Assembly: GCF_014857925.1 (NCBI RefSeq)
Contig: NZ_JACYVZ010000003.1
Span: 62,001 to 126,000 of the forward strand
DNA: 64,000 nt
Reading direction: 5' to 3'
DNA from: Cysteiniphilum marinum
GTDB taxonomy: Bacteria > Pseudomonadota > Gammaproteobacteria > Francisellales > Francisellaceae
Shown here one piece after another: positions 54,380 through 62,460 of the stretch (position 1 is its first letter; every line of letters starts with the position of its first letter). Position numbers and translations under genes: made by a program. The notes under the pieces were generated by a model. That model did not search any database. It worked only from the letters and a program-made list of their open reading frames with translations, and was not told where the DNA came from.

Positions 54380-55513
54380 ATGAGTCAGTTTTATTTTTTA
54401 GCGCATCAGCGTTTAGATGATTTAATTATTACCTTAAAGACACAGGGATTTGAGGTAAAAGCACCGATCGTTGATGATCATGCGATTGTTTATGATGATA
54501 TTGAAAAAGCAGCGGAGTTACCATGGGGCTACGTTGATGAGCAGAAACCAGCACACTATCACGTCAAAAAAACCGATCAAAACAAAGCTTTTGCGTGGAG
54601 TCTGCCAGTGCAATCGGTAAAGCCGATGTTGTTTAAAGAGAAAGAAGCATTATGGCAAGTCAAGCATGATGACACTGGCAAGTTGACATTTGAGCAGGCG
54701 CTCAATAAACAAAAATATGCTGTTTTAGGTGTTAGACCTTGTGATTTGCGCGCGATTGAAATTCAAGATCGTGTGTTTATCGAAAATGCCTATCAAGATG
54801 TGCGTTATAAGGCGCGACGTGAAGCGATGTTTATCATTGCGGCTAATTGTACCAGTTGTCATAGTAATTGCTTTTGCATTAGCTTAGGTGATAGCCCATA
54901 TGCTGATAAAGGCTTTGAATGGGCAATGACGGAAATCAATGGTGGTTTTGTCATTGAATCAGGTAGTAACAAGGGCAGAGCGCTTATTGAGCAGCTGCAA
55001 TTAAACCCAGCTACTGGTGCGCAAACCTATGAAGCAGAACAAAGAGTCAAAGCGGTATATGCAATGCAAGAGAAAAGCATCCCACCCTTAGCAACGGTTG
55101 AAAAGGCGCTATTTGCTAACTTAGATCATCCGCAATGGGATGATGTTGCTAAACGGTGTTTATCGTGTGGTAGTTGCACACAATCTTGTCCGACGTGCTT
55201 TTGCCATACCGAGAAAGAAGTACCTGATTTGGAAGGACAAGTAAGTACGCATTTGCGCGAATGGGATTCATGCTTTGGTTTAGATCATAGTTACACGCAT
55301 GGTGAGTTATATCGTGAGGAGCCTAAACATCGATATCGTCAGTGGCTAACACATAAATTCTCCACTTGGCGCGAGCAGTTTAGAACAAAGGGCTGTGTTG
55401 GTTGCGGGCGCTGTATTACGTGGTGTCCGGTGAGCATTGATGTTACGGATGAAATAAACATTCTCTGTCAGGAGACGCAGAATAAGCAGAAAAAGCAGGA
55501 GAAAAAAGCATGA
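54380..55513 (+). CDS. hydB: group 3b [NiFe] hydrogenase, iron-sulfur beta subunit
   Basis: The electron-transfer subunit of a sulfhydrogenase-type enzyme. An N-terminal family domain includes YAVLGVRPCDLRAIEIQDRVF. Two ferredoxin-like [4Fe-4S] sites follow near the C-terminus: CLSCGSCTQSCPTCFC and CVGCGRCITWCPVSID. Earlier cysteines in CTSCHSNCFC may bind a further cluster. It passes electrons between the small and flavin subunits. Strong AAGGAGGAAG ribosome site. 377 residues; overlaps hydG by four bases. Confidence 0.9.
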   Translation: MSQFYFLAHQRLDDLIITLKTQGFEVKAPIVDDHAIVYDDIEKAAELPWGYVDEQKPAHYHVKKTDQNKAFAWSLPVQSVKPMLFKEKEALWQVKHDDTGKLTFEQALNKQKYAVLGVRPCDLRAIEIQDRVFIENAYQDVRYKARREAMFIIAANCTSCHSNCFCISLGDSPYADKGFEWAMTEINGGFVIESGSNKGRALIEQLQLNPATGAQTYEAEQRVKAVYAMQEKSIPPLATVEKALFANLDHPQWDDVAKRCLSCGSCTQSCPTCFCHTEKEVPDLEGQVSTHLREWDSCFGLDHSYTHGELYREEPKHRYRQWLTHKFSTWREQFRTKGCVGCGRCITWCPVSIDVTDEINILCQETQNKQKKQEKKA

Positions 55514-56361
55514 TTTACCCACAAGATGCTTATTTGCCACATGAGGCTGAGATTATTGACTTTATTGAAGATGCAGCAGATATTTTTACCCTGCGTTTAC
55601 GTTTGTGTGATGCGGATTTACGCCAGAAATACAGCTTCAAACCTGGTCAATTTAATATGATTTATCTTTATGGTGTGGGTGAAGTGGCCATCTCGATTGT
55701 TAATGATCGTGAGTTTAACCATGATGTTTTTGAACATACCATTCAAGTCGTTGGACGCATAACACAAGGCATGCATCAATTAAAGAAAGGTCAAAAGGTC
55801 GGTATTCGTGGACCTTTTGGCAGCAGTTGGCCAGTGGATGAAGCACAAGGCAAAGATGTTGTAATTATGACCGGTGGGTTGGGTAACGCGCCATTGGTAG
55901 CGGCAACTGAAATGATGCTAAAAAACCGCGAAGCATATGGGCGGATTTATGTGGTGCAAGGTGTGCGTCACAGTGAAGGACTTATTTATCAGGATAAATA
56001 TACGCGTTGGAATGCCATCCCAAATACACAGGTGATTGTAACGGCAACTGAGGGCGAGTCATTTGGTCCATGGCAATGGTATAAAGGCTTTGTCACCGAA
56101 GCGGTTAAAGATCTTAAGCTAGATTATCAAAATACTTATGTGATGAGTGTTGGCCCTGAGATTATGATGAAAAATGTTGCGCGTAGTTTTATTGATATTG
56201 GGGTGCCAGAGCATCAAGTATTTGTCTCATTAGAGCGCAGTATGAAATGTGCGATTGGGCATTGTGGGCATTGCCAGATGGGCAAAGAGTTTATCTGCAA
56301 AGATGGTGCCGTTTATGCCTATCCGCAAGTTGAAAAACTGTTGTCAATCAAGGGGGTGTAA
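55510..56361 (+). CDS. hydG: group 3b [NiFe] hydrogenase, FAD/NAD(P)-binding gamma subunit
   Basis: The flavin subunit that exchanges electrons with NAD(P)H. A ferredoxin-reductase FAD-binding barrel is shown by YSFKPGQFNMIYLYGVGEVAISI. The nucleotide domain follows with IMTGGLGNAPLVAATEMML and YVMSVGPEIMMKNV. The C-terminal cysteines in MKCAIGHCGHCQMGKEFIC form a [2Fe-2S] site as in dihydroorotate-dehydrogenase electron-transfer proteins. 283 residues. Start overlaps hydB. Confidence 0.92.
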   Translation: MIYPQDAYLPHEAEIIDFIEDAADIFTLRLRLCDADLRQKYSFKPGQFNMIYLYGVGEVAISIVNDREFNHDVFEHTIQVVGRITQGMHQLKKGQKVGIRGPFGSSWPVDEAQGKDVVIMTGGLGNAPLVAATEMMLKNREAYGRIYVVQGVRHSEGLIYQDKYTRWNAIPNTQVIVTATEGESFGPWQWYKGFVTEAVKDLKLDYQNTYVMSVGPEIMMKNVARSFIDIGVPEHQVFVSLERSMKCAIGHCGHCQMGKEFICKDGAVYAYPQVEKLLSIKGV

Positions 56362-56362
56362 G

Positions 56363-57175
56363 ATGTCGCATGAGAGTAAATTAAGAAATCTAAACAACAA
56401 ACCAACACTGGCTGTACATAAGTTTAGCTCATGTGATGGTTGTCAATTGGCATTTATTAATGATGGGTTGCGCCTGTTGAAATTATCACAATTGGTTGAG
56501 ATCAAACACTTTGCTGAAGCAGGTCCTGTTGACGAAGATGCCAAAGTGGATATTGCGATTATTGAGGGCAGTATTAATACCAAGCATGATGTACATCGCA
56601 TTCAAAAGATTCGTGAAAATAGCAAATATCTTATTACGATGGGCGCATGTGCAACAACAGGTGGTATTCAAGCTTTAAGAAATAATGTTACCCGTCAACA
56701 GTTTGAAGGTTGGATGAAAGATATCTACCCGCAACACACTGATGTGATTGATAAAATGGAATTAGATACCGCAAAACCGATTGAGGATTATGTTGCCGTT
56801 GATTTTGAAATCAGAGGATGTCCGGTAAGTTCCGAGCAGATGTATCACGCGGTGCGTCAACTATTATTTAAAGTTGAGCCAGAAAAGGTGGTAGAACCTG
56901 TCTGCACATCGTGTAAACATCGTGGAATCACCTGTGTGATGGTTGCACGTAATGAACCGTGCTTGGGACCTGTGACGGCTAATGGTTGTGATGCACTTTG
57001 TCCACATATTAATCGCGGATGTTATGGCTGTTATGGTGCTTCCAAATATGCCAATTTTGATGCAATGACGGCAAAGCTAAAATCAATGGGGCTAACTGAT
57101 GAAGAGATTGCGCATAAATATCATTTTATCAATAATCAGCAACAAGGTTTCAAGCAGGCTGGAGATAACGCATGA
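56363..57175 (+). CDS. hydD: group 3b [NiFe] hydrogenase, small (delta) subunit
   Basis: Holds the iron-sulfur clusters nearest the active site. The proximal-cluster motif is SSCDGCQLAF (C24, C27), then the GACATTGG cysteine and RGCPVSSEQMYHA. Several more cysteines follow (CTSCKHRGITC, EPCLGP, CPHINRGCYGCYG). No twin-arginine signal is present, so the enzyme is cytoplasmic, as expected for group 3. Longer frames upstream run inside hydG; ATG 56363 just after the hydG stop with a GGGGGTG ribosome site gives 270 residues. Confidence 0.93.
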   Translation: MSHESKLRNLNNKPTLAVHKFSSCDGCQLAFINDGLRLLKLSQLVEIKHFAEAGPVDEDAKVDIAIIEGSINTKHDVHRIQKIRENSKYLITMGACATTGGIQALRNNVTRQQFEGWMKDIYPQHTDVIDKMELDTAKPIEDYVAVDFEIRGCPVSSEQMYHAVRQLLFKVEPEKVVEPVCTSCKHRGITCVMVARNEPCLGPVTANGCDALCPHINRGCYGCYGASKYANFDAMTAKLKSMGLTDEEIAHKYHFINNQQQGFKQAGDNA

Positions 57176-58497
57176 GTAATCAAATGAATACGGCAAATAA
57201 TGCCAAAACAACGAAAATAGAAGTGCCTATTCTAGCGCGCGTCGAAGGTGAAGGTGCGCTTGATTTAGAGATTAACAATAATGAAATTACCAAATGTCAT
57301 GTGCGTATTTATGAGCCACCACGCTATTTTGAGAAGTTTTTAGAAGGACGTGAACCGAATGAGATCATTGATGCGGTAGCACGCATTTGTGGTATTTGCC
57401 CGATGGCGTACCAAATGAGTGTCGTGACATTGATGGAAAAAGCTTTTGAGGTAGAAGTGACCCCTTGGGTGCATGCAATGCGACGAGTGATGTATCTCGG
57501 TGAATGGATTGAGTCACATTATTTGCATACACATATTTTAGCTGCTCCTGATTTTTTGAAATATCATTCAGCGATTGAAATGGCAAAAGACTTTCCTAAT
57601 GAAGTCAAGCGTGGAGTTAGATTGCAGCATTTAGGTAATGATATTTTGTCATTATTTGGTGGCAGATCGGTGCACCCTGGGGCGATTAAAGTCGGTGGAT
57701 TCTATCGAGCACCTAAGCCTAAAGAAATCAAAGCACTTATCCCACGACTACAAGAAGCGCTAAAAGATGCCAAAGATGTCGTGATGTGGTTTGCCCAATT
57801 ACCTTATCCTGATGTCTGCTTTGATGAAGTATTACAAGTAGCATTAACGGATGTCAGTGGACAGTATCCGGTGATTGCTGAACATGTCGTAACCAACAGA
57901 GGTGAGTGTTTTCCAATCGAAGAATGGGATGAGCATTTCTATGAGTTTCATGCGCCACAATCAACAGCACTTCACTCAACACGCGATGGACAACCCTATT
58001 TAACAACACCATTAACACGTCTGAATTTGAATTTTGATAAATTACCCAAAGAGGTTCAAGCGCTTGCTAATAGTACGGGTATTTCGTTTCCAAGTAATAA
58101 TATCTTTCATAGTATTTTGGCGCGATCAATCGAATGCTATTACGCGATTGGTGAGATACTGCGACTATTTGAAGCGTATGAATATCCAGATAAACCTTAT
58201 GTTGATGTGAGCTTTAAGGCAGGCAAGGCGTGGGGTGCGACAGAGGCACCTCGTGGAATTCAGATTGATTACTTTGAGTTTGATGACAAAGGGTGTGCGA
58301 CAAAAATCCGTATTACACCGCCAACTGCGCAAAACTTAGCTTGTATGGAGGCCGATCTTAAGCAGTCATTAACCAAGTTTGGGTTGGATAAATCAGACGA
58401 TGAATTAAGGCAGCATGCAGAAATGGTGATTCGTAATTACGACCCATGTATTTCGTGTTCGGCTCACTTTCTGACATTGAATATCAAACGCGCATGA
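57172..58497 (+). CDS. hydA: group 3b [NiFe] hydrogenase, large (alpha) catalytic subunit
   Basis: Contains the NiFe site. The first ligand motif is RICGICPMAYQMS (C73, C76) and the second is DPCISCSAH (C426, C429, H432), followed by the nine-residue tail FLTLNIKRA that a maturation protease removes. EGRE upstream of the first motif is also typical. Length 441 and the beta-gamma-delta-alpha order point to the bidirectional NADP-linked group 3b (sulfhydrogenase) class. Known members oxidise NADPH to evolve H2 or run in reverse, and some reduce sulfur; direction here is not known. Start overlaps hydD by four bases. Confidence 0.94.
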   Translation: MSNQMNTANNAKTTKIEVPILARVEGEGALDLEINNNEITKCHVRIYEPPRYFEKFLEGREPNEIIDAVARICGICPMAYQMSVVTLMEKAFEVEVTPWVHAMRRVMYLGEWIESHYLHTHILAAPDFLKYHSAIEMAKDFPNEVKRGVRLQHLGNDILSLFGGRSVHPGAIKVGGFYRAPKPKEIKALIPRLQEALKDAKDVVMWFAQLPYPDVCFDEVLQVALTDVSGQYPVIAEHVVTNRGECFPIEEWDEHFYEFHAPQSTALHSTRDGQPYLTTPLTRLNLNFDKLPKEVQALANSTGISFPSNNIFHSILARSIECYYAIGEILRLFEAYEYPDKPYVDVSFKAGKAWGATEAPRGIQIDYFEFDDKGCATKIRITPPTAQNLACMEADLKQSLTKFGLDKSDDELRQHAEMVIRNYDPCISCSAHFLTLNIKRA

Positions 58498-58504
58498 GGT
58501 TGTT

Positions 58505-59419
58505 ATGCATAGAAGATTTTTTCGTGGATTTATTCTTATCAGTTTATTACTGTGGGTAATGTTTGCTGTTGCCTTTTACCAACATTTAAGCTTGTTGAGC
58601 ATGGTTTTTATTGCTTTTATGTTAGGACTTAGGCATGGCTTTGATGTTGATCATATCGTCGCCATTGATAATGTGACGCGTCAATTAGCACAAAAAGGCA
58701 AACCCAGTGTTACAACTGGCTTGTTCTTTGCGCTAGGGCATTCTAGTGTTGTGTTTTTGCTGACTTTGCTGGTTATTTTAGGGGGCAGTCTAAGCAAAGC
58801 AGAGAGCCTTGGTATCATTGGTATTGGCGCTGTGATTGGATCGATTGTATCAATTGCCTTTTTATGGCTTACAGGAGGGATGAATGTATTATCACTGTAT
58901 AAGCTTATTAAACATCAACAAAACACACATACACATTCGCCCTTAACACGTTGGTTAAAGCCTTTGTTTAAAATGATTGATAAGCCTTATAAAATGTATC
59001 CAGTTGGCTTTTTATTTGGGCTTGGTTTTGACACAGCCACTGAAATTGCTCTTTTAGGATTAGCAGCAACGGCATCATTAAGTGGTGAATCAATCTGGCT
59101 TATTTTGGCATTGCCAGTTGCCTTTGCACTTGGTATGACATGGGTTGATTCATTAGATGCATTATTAATGACCAAGCTTATCAATACTCAAAAACTAAAT
59201 GATCAGATCTTTCGTCGCTACAATATTGCGATACTATTGATCGTGATCAGTGCGTCATTTATTGTCGGGTTTATTCAGTTATTTGGATTATTTGACCTTG
59301 ATGTCTATGGCGCTATTGCTTTTGTCAGTGATCACTCGCCGTGGTTTGGTGGCGGTTTAGTGTTGTTGCTATTTGGTATATTTGTAGCATTGATATTTAA
59401 AAAGCAAGAAACGCTGTGA
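58505..59419 (+). CDS. nickel/cobalt permease of the NiCoT family (HoxN/NixA type)
   Basis: A 304-residue inner-membrane transporter with about eight helices. The metal-recognition motif is LRHGFDVDHIVAIDNVTRQL in helix two, followed by FFALGHSSVVFLLTL and the second-half motif FLFGLGFDTATEIALLGLA. The position directly after hydA, seven bases away with a GAGG ribosome site, indicates nickel supply for the hydrogenase rather than cobalt uptake. A relic of a second copy of its 5' end lies at 62287. Confidence 0.93.
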   Translation: MHRRFFRGFILISLLLWVMFAVAFYQHLSLLSMVFIAFMLGLRHGFDVDHIVAIDNVTRQLAQKGKPSVTTGLFFALGHSSVVFLLTLLVILGGSLSKAESLGIIGIGAVIGSIVSIAFLWLTGGMNVLSLYKLIKHQQNTHTHSPLTRWLKPLFKMIDKPYKMYPVGFLFGLGFDTATEIALLGLAATASLSGESIWLILALPVAFALGMTWVDSLDALLMTKLINTQKLNDQIFRRYNIAILLIVISASFIVGFIQLFGLFDLDVYGAIAFVSDHSPWFGGGLVLLLFGIFVALIFKKQETL

Positions 59420-59700
59420 AATGATCCATGGGCTTGTTTTTAATAGAAGCTACTTGGCTATTGGTTAAAGTCATTGGCTGCAGTCCTTACATCTTTTTAT
59501 TGCTTCATAAGCATAATTAAAAGCTTTTTAGATTGTTTTGCAAGAGAATTTAATGATCAATATTTATAAATAGCAAAATGCATATTTTCTACATATATAA
59601 ACATATGTATGTGTTTTTGTTGAGCTATGCTGTCTAAACACGCTAAGGGGTGCGTAAGAAATTAGAATGTTATTTAAGTGTTAAACGGGGAATTTGAATT

Positions 59701-61701
59701 ATGAAAAAGCTAAGCTTAATGATTGTGACTTTGCAGACTTCTTTGCTTCTTGGATGTGGTGGTTCTAGTCAAACTGGTGGTGAAACTAGCGGTTCATCAA
59801 CAGCGTACAAGGCGACATATACTAGCGAGCTAAGTGTTTCTGAATCTGCGAGTGAGAAATTTGATATACTTGTTGAGACACTAAATGGTGAGAGTTCTTT
59901 AACTTCAGCTTCTAATGGTAATGGGGTAACTTATTCTATTGAGACTGTGCCTAATGCAAATATTATGGTTGAGAATGATTGCCAAAACATTGCTGTTGGG
60001 AAGCCCTGCACATTAATGACATCATTAAAAAAAGAAGCAGCAGACACTGAAGAATTTAATTTTGTGATCAAGTTATCTAATGGAGTGAGTAAGACTGAAA
60101 GTGCGACACTTAAAAAGCATCTATTAAGTGTTAACCTTAACTCGCAAGAGGTTTTGCCTACTGGCTATAACAATTATGTATCAGTGACTAACACGAGCAA
60201 TGTAACAGCATATTTTGATAAGCCATATTTTGTTGACCAAGATAACATGCAGATTGGCGCAGTTTTAATTACAGATAACACGTGTACTAATAAGCTTGAT
60301 CCTGAGCAGAGCTGCCATTTTCTAATAAAAGGAGAAAATGGTGTGGTGGGTCAATTGAAATTAGCTTTACAGAGAGAACCGCTTGCTGATGTGAGTTTTT
60401 CAAATGTTGTTATTACAGGCACTAAGACACAAGATATTCCAACAAATGCTGCCAAAGGGGGAAGTTATACATTTACTTATACCTTTACTAATACCAATAG
60501 GACATTGGCTGCGACGGGGGTAAGCTTTACAAATGATTTTGCAGCGCCAGATTTTACAATAGATACAGCGAAGAGTAGTTGTAATGGGGTCACATCAATT
60601 GCGGCAAATAGTAGCTGTACTTGGCAAGGAACATTCACACCAGGAAGCGAAGGTAATAAGAGTATGAGTTCGACATTGCATTACGCGAAGGGTAGTAATG
60701 TGACTTTAACCAGTTCCTCTTTAGTAGTGGGGTTATTAGCTACCACACCAATCAATACAGCTCCTAATGTTGCCGAAAAAGGCTGGGCTTGGCCTACCCA
60801 AAGATTTGAGCCTGCTAAGAAGGTAGACAACACGCCTTGTAATGATGCTGAATATGATAAATTAACGGGTTTAATGTGGGTTAAAGACGGTAATTTTGCT
60901 GGCCAGGAATACTGGAATCAAGCAACAAATTATGCCGATAATTTAACGTTATGTGGATATAACGACTGGCGCTTGCCAACAATTAATGAGTTGAAATCCC
61001 TTGTGAATTATTCAGATACAGTTTCACCAGCAAATTGGTTAAATGCAAATGGTTTTAGTAATATTCAAATGCATCCATATTGGAGTAGCACAGTTTATTC
61101 TATCTTAGGCGGCAGTGCGTGGCTCGTTAATATGGATAATGGTGCCGTGTTCAACTTCTATCAAGCGACTACCTTTTACTATGTGTTGCCTGTTCGCGGA
61201 CCCAATAGTTTTGCTAGCGGAGAGGCTGTTATTCAAAATACAAATCCTACAGACAGGGGGCCTGGTCAATGGCCTACCCAAAGATTTGAGCCTGCTAAGA
61301 AGGCAGACAACACGCCTTGTAATGATACTGAATATGATAAATTAACGGGTTTAATGTGGGTTAAAGATGGTAATGCTACTGGCCAGAAAAACTGGAACCA
61401 AGCAACAAGTTATGCTAAAAATTTAACGTTATGTGGATATAACGACTGGCGCTTGCCAACAATTAATGAGTTGAAATCCCTTGTGAATTATTCAGATACA
61501 GTTTCACCAGCAAATTGGTTAAATGCAAATGGTTTTAGTAATATTCAAACAAATGGATATTGGAACAATGGATATTGGAGTAGCACAGTTTATTCTACCT
61601 CAGGCGGTCTCGCGTGGTTCGTTAATATGAATAATGGTAGCGTTTACAACTACTATCAGACGTCCAATAACTATGTGTTGCCTGTTCGCGGACCCAATTG
61701 A
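59701..61701 (+). CDS. lipoprotein with two tandem DUF1566 (Lcl-type) domains
   Basis: A surface or periplasmic lipoprotein of 666 residues. The signal peptide ends in the lipobox LLLGCGGSS (Cys19). Residues ~25-350 are beta-rich repeats with spaced cysteines and Thr/Ser-rich stretches (TNTSNVTAYFDKPYF, YTFTYTFTNTNRTLAATG). Two DUF1566 domains follow, each with WPTQRFEPAKK, LTGLMWVKDG, LCGYNDWRLPTINELKSLVN, YWSSTVYS and YVLPVRGPN. The domains share a 130-bp identical core but differ strongly after it. DUF1566 is found in Legionella adhesins, so binding of host or surface ligands is a reasonable guess. AT-rich 281-bp leader. Confidence 0.88.
   Translation: MKKLSLMIVTLQTSLLLGCGGSSQTGGETSGSSTAYKATYTSELSVSESASEKFDILVETLNGESSLTSASNGNGVTYSIETVPNANIMVENDCQNIAVGKPCTLMTSLKKEAADTEEFNFVIKLSNGVSKTESATLKKHLLSVNLNSQEVLPTGYNNYVSVTNTSNVTAYFDKPYFVDQDNMQIGAVLITDNTCTNKLDPEQSCHFLIKGENGVVGQLKLALQREPLADVSFSNVVITGTKTQDIPTNAAKGGSYTFTYTFTNTNRTLAATGVSFTNDFAAPDFTIDTAKSSCNGVTSIAANSSCTWQGTFTPGSEGNKSMSSTLHYAKGSNVTLTSSSLVVGLLATTPINTAPNVAEKGWAWPTQRFEPAKKVDNTPCNDAEYDKLTGLMWVKDGNFAGQEYWNQATNYADNLTLCGYNDWRLPTINELKSLVNYSDTVSPANWLNANGFSNIQMHPYWSSTVYSILGGSAWLVNMDNGAVFNFYQATTFYYVLPVRGPNSFASGEAVIQNTNPTDRGPGQWPTQRFEPAKKADNTPCNDTEYDKLTGLMWVKDGNATGQKNWNQATSYAKNLTLCGYNDWRLPTINELKSLVNYSDTVSPANWLNANGFSNIQTNGYWNNGYWSSTVYSTSGGLAWFVNMNNGSVYNYYQTSNNYVLPVRGPN
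60940..61069 (+). repeat. 130-bp exact direct repeat, first copy
   Basis: Identical base for base to 61420-61549, exactly 480 bases away, in the middle of each DUF1566 domain (NLTLCGYNDWRLPTINE region). Identity ends sharply, and the flanks differ mostly at amino-acid-changing positions. Confidence 0.95.
61420..61549 (+). repeat. 130-bp exact direct repeat, second copy
   Basis: Partner of 60940-61069. Just after it the second domain also has a 15-bp tandem duplication (AATGGATATTGGA twice), giving GYWNNGYWSS in place of PYWSS. Confidence 0.95.
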
Positions 61702-61988
61702 TTATTAGGTGATTTGATTATTTAGAGGATGAAAGAAATAGATGGCATATTATGAAGCATTTTCCTCACTGTAAAACATTGATGAGGCAGAGAGTCTATT
61801 GTCATGGAATATTAATAACTAAGGTTACATTATGTCCTTGTGAGATATTCGCCATGATAAAACAGTGATTTCTTAAGTAAACTCTAGAGATTTCCTCTAT
61901 CTTACAGGCTAAGCATTTGAGAGAATAACTTTCGTGGCAGGACGCTACGACTCAATAACACTCCCTCCCCTTTGTTGCTAAGAGTTGA
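61702..61988. other. non-coding stretch with no supported feature
   Basis: Between the lipoprotein stop and the broken small gene I see only very short frames without convincing ribosome sites or conserved motifs, and no clear terminator. It probably belongs to the same decayed region as the two relics that follow. Confidence 0.4.
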
Positions 61989-62222
61989 TCACAAGGATGT
62001 AAACCCCTTTTGCTGTCTCCAAGTCATGGTGAGTCTAAGTTCAAGGGTATGATCATTTTCAAAAATAATTGTACCACCGGCTCCCACGCAATTTTATGAT
62101 GCAGTTCTGCGTGAATATTTTCATTGATCTGGCGATATGCACTTATAAAAAGGTAGCTAATGCAAATAAAGCTTAAGCAAAAAAAAAGCAATAATGCACA
62201 GTAGATTGAAATGTTTTTTCAT
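61989..62222 (-). pseudogene. small membrane-anchored protein gene broken by two frameshifts
   Basis: On the minus strand a coherent protein of about 77 residues appears if two single-base changes are corrected. It starts MKKHFNLLCIIAFFCLSFI (a hydrophobic anchor), continues with ISAYRQINENIHAELHHKIAW, and after a second shift reads GGTIIFENDHTLELRLTMTW and ends QQKGFTSL. The first shift is in a run of nine A/T bases (62179-62187), where eight would restore the frame. The second is in a GGG run (62053-62083 region) needing one more G. The two shifts cancel, so real decay, slippage or homopolymer sequencing error are all possible. Family unknown. Confidence 0.5.
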
Positions 62223-62286
62223 GTTGACCCATACGTGATATTAATAACTATAAAATGTCGTTGATTCAAATCCGCCTGGAGTTGTT

Positions 62287-62358
62287 ATGCAGAGAAGGTT
62301 TTTTCGTCGATTTATTTTTGTTAGCTTGCTGATATGGCTGGTTTCCACTTCGATTTGA
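62287..62358 (+). pseudogene. 5' remnant of a second NiCoT nickel permease gene
   Basis: Twenty-four codons, MQRRFFRRFIFVSLLIWLV and a few more, mirror the start of the intact permease at 58505 (MHRRFFRGFILISLLLWVM), with 11 of 19 residues identical. The shared upstream GTTGTTATGCA suggests the similarity begins before the start codon, perhaps back to the hydA end. The frame then stops and nothing later matches, so the rest was deleted. Confidence 0.75.
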
Positions 62359-62460
62359 CATAAATACACCTTATGGCTACGCTAATCTAAAGTATAGTAA
62401 GGCAGTTGTTTTTTGATTGCTATAAGCTAGATTTATAAATAAAGCGGGTTGGAAATATTT

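Noticed and set aside
61702-62460. Looked for a reverse transcriptase, template repeat or accessory gene of a diversity-generating retroelement after the DUF1566 gene.
   Set aside because: No such ORF or adenine-rich copy was seen here, so a local retroelement is not supported; only an in-trans source remains possible.
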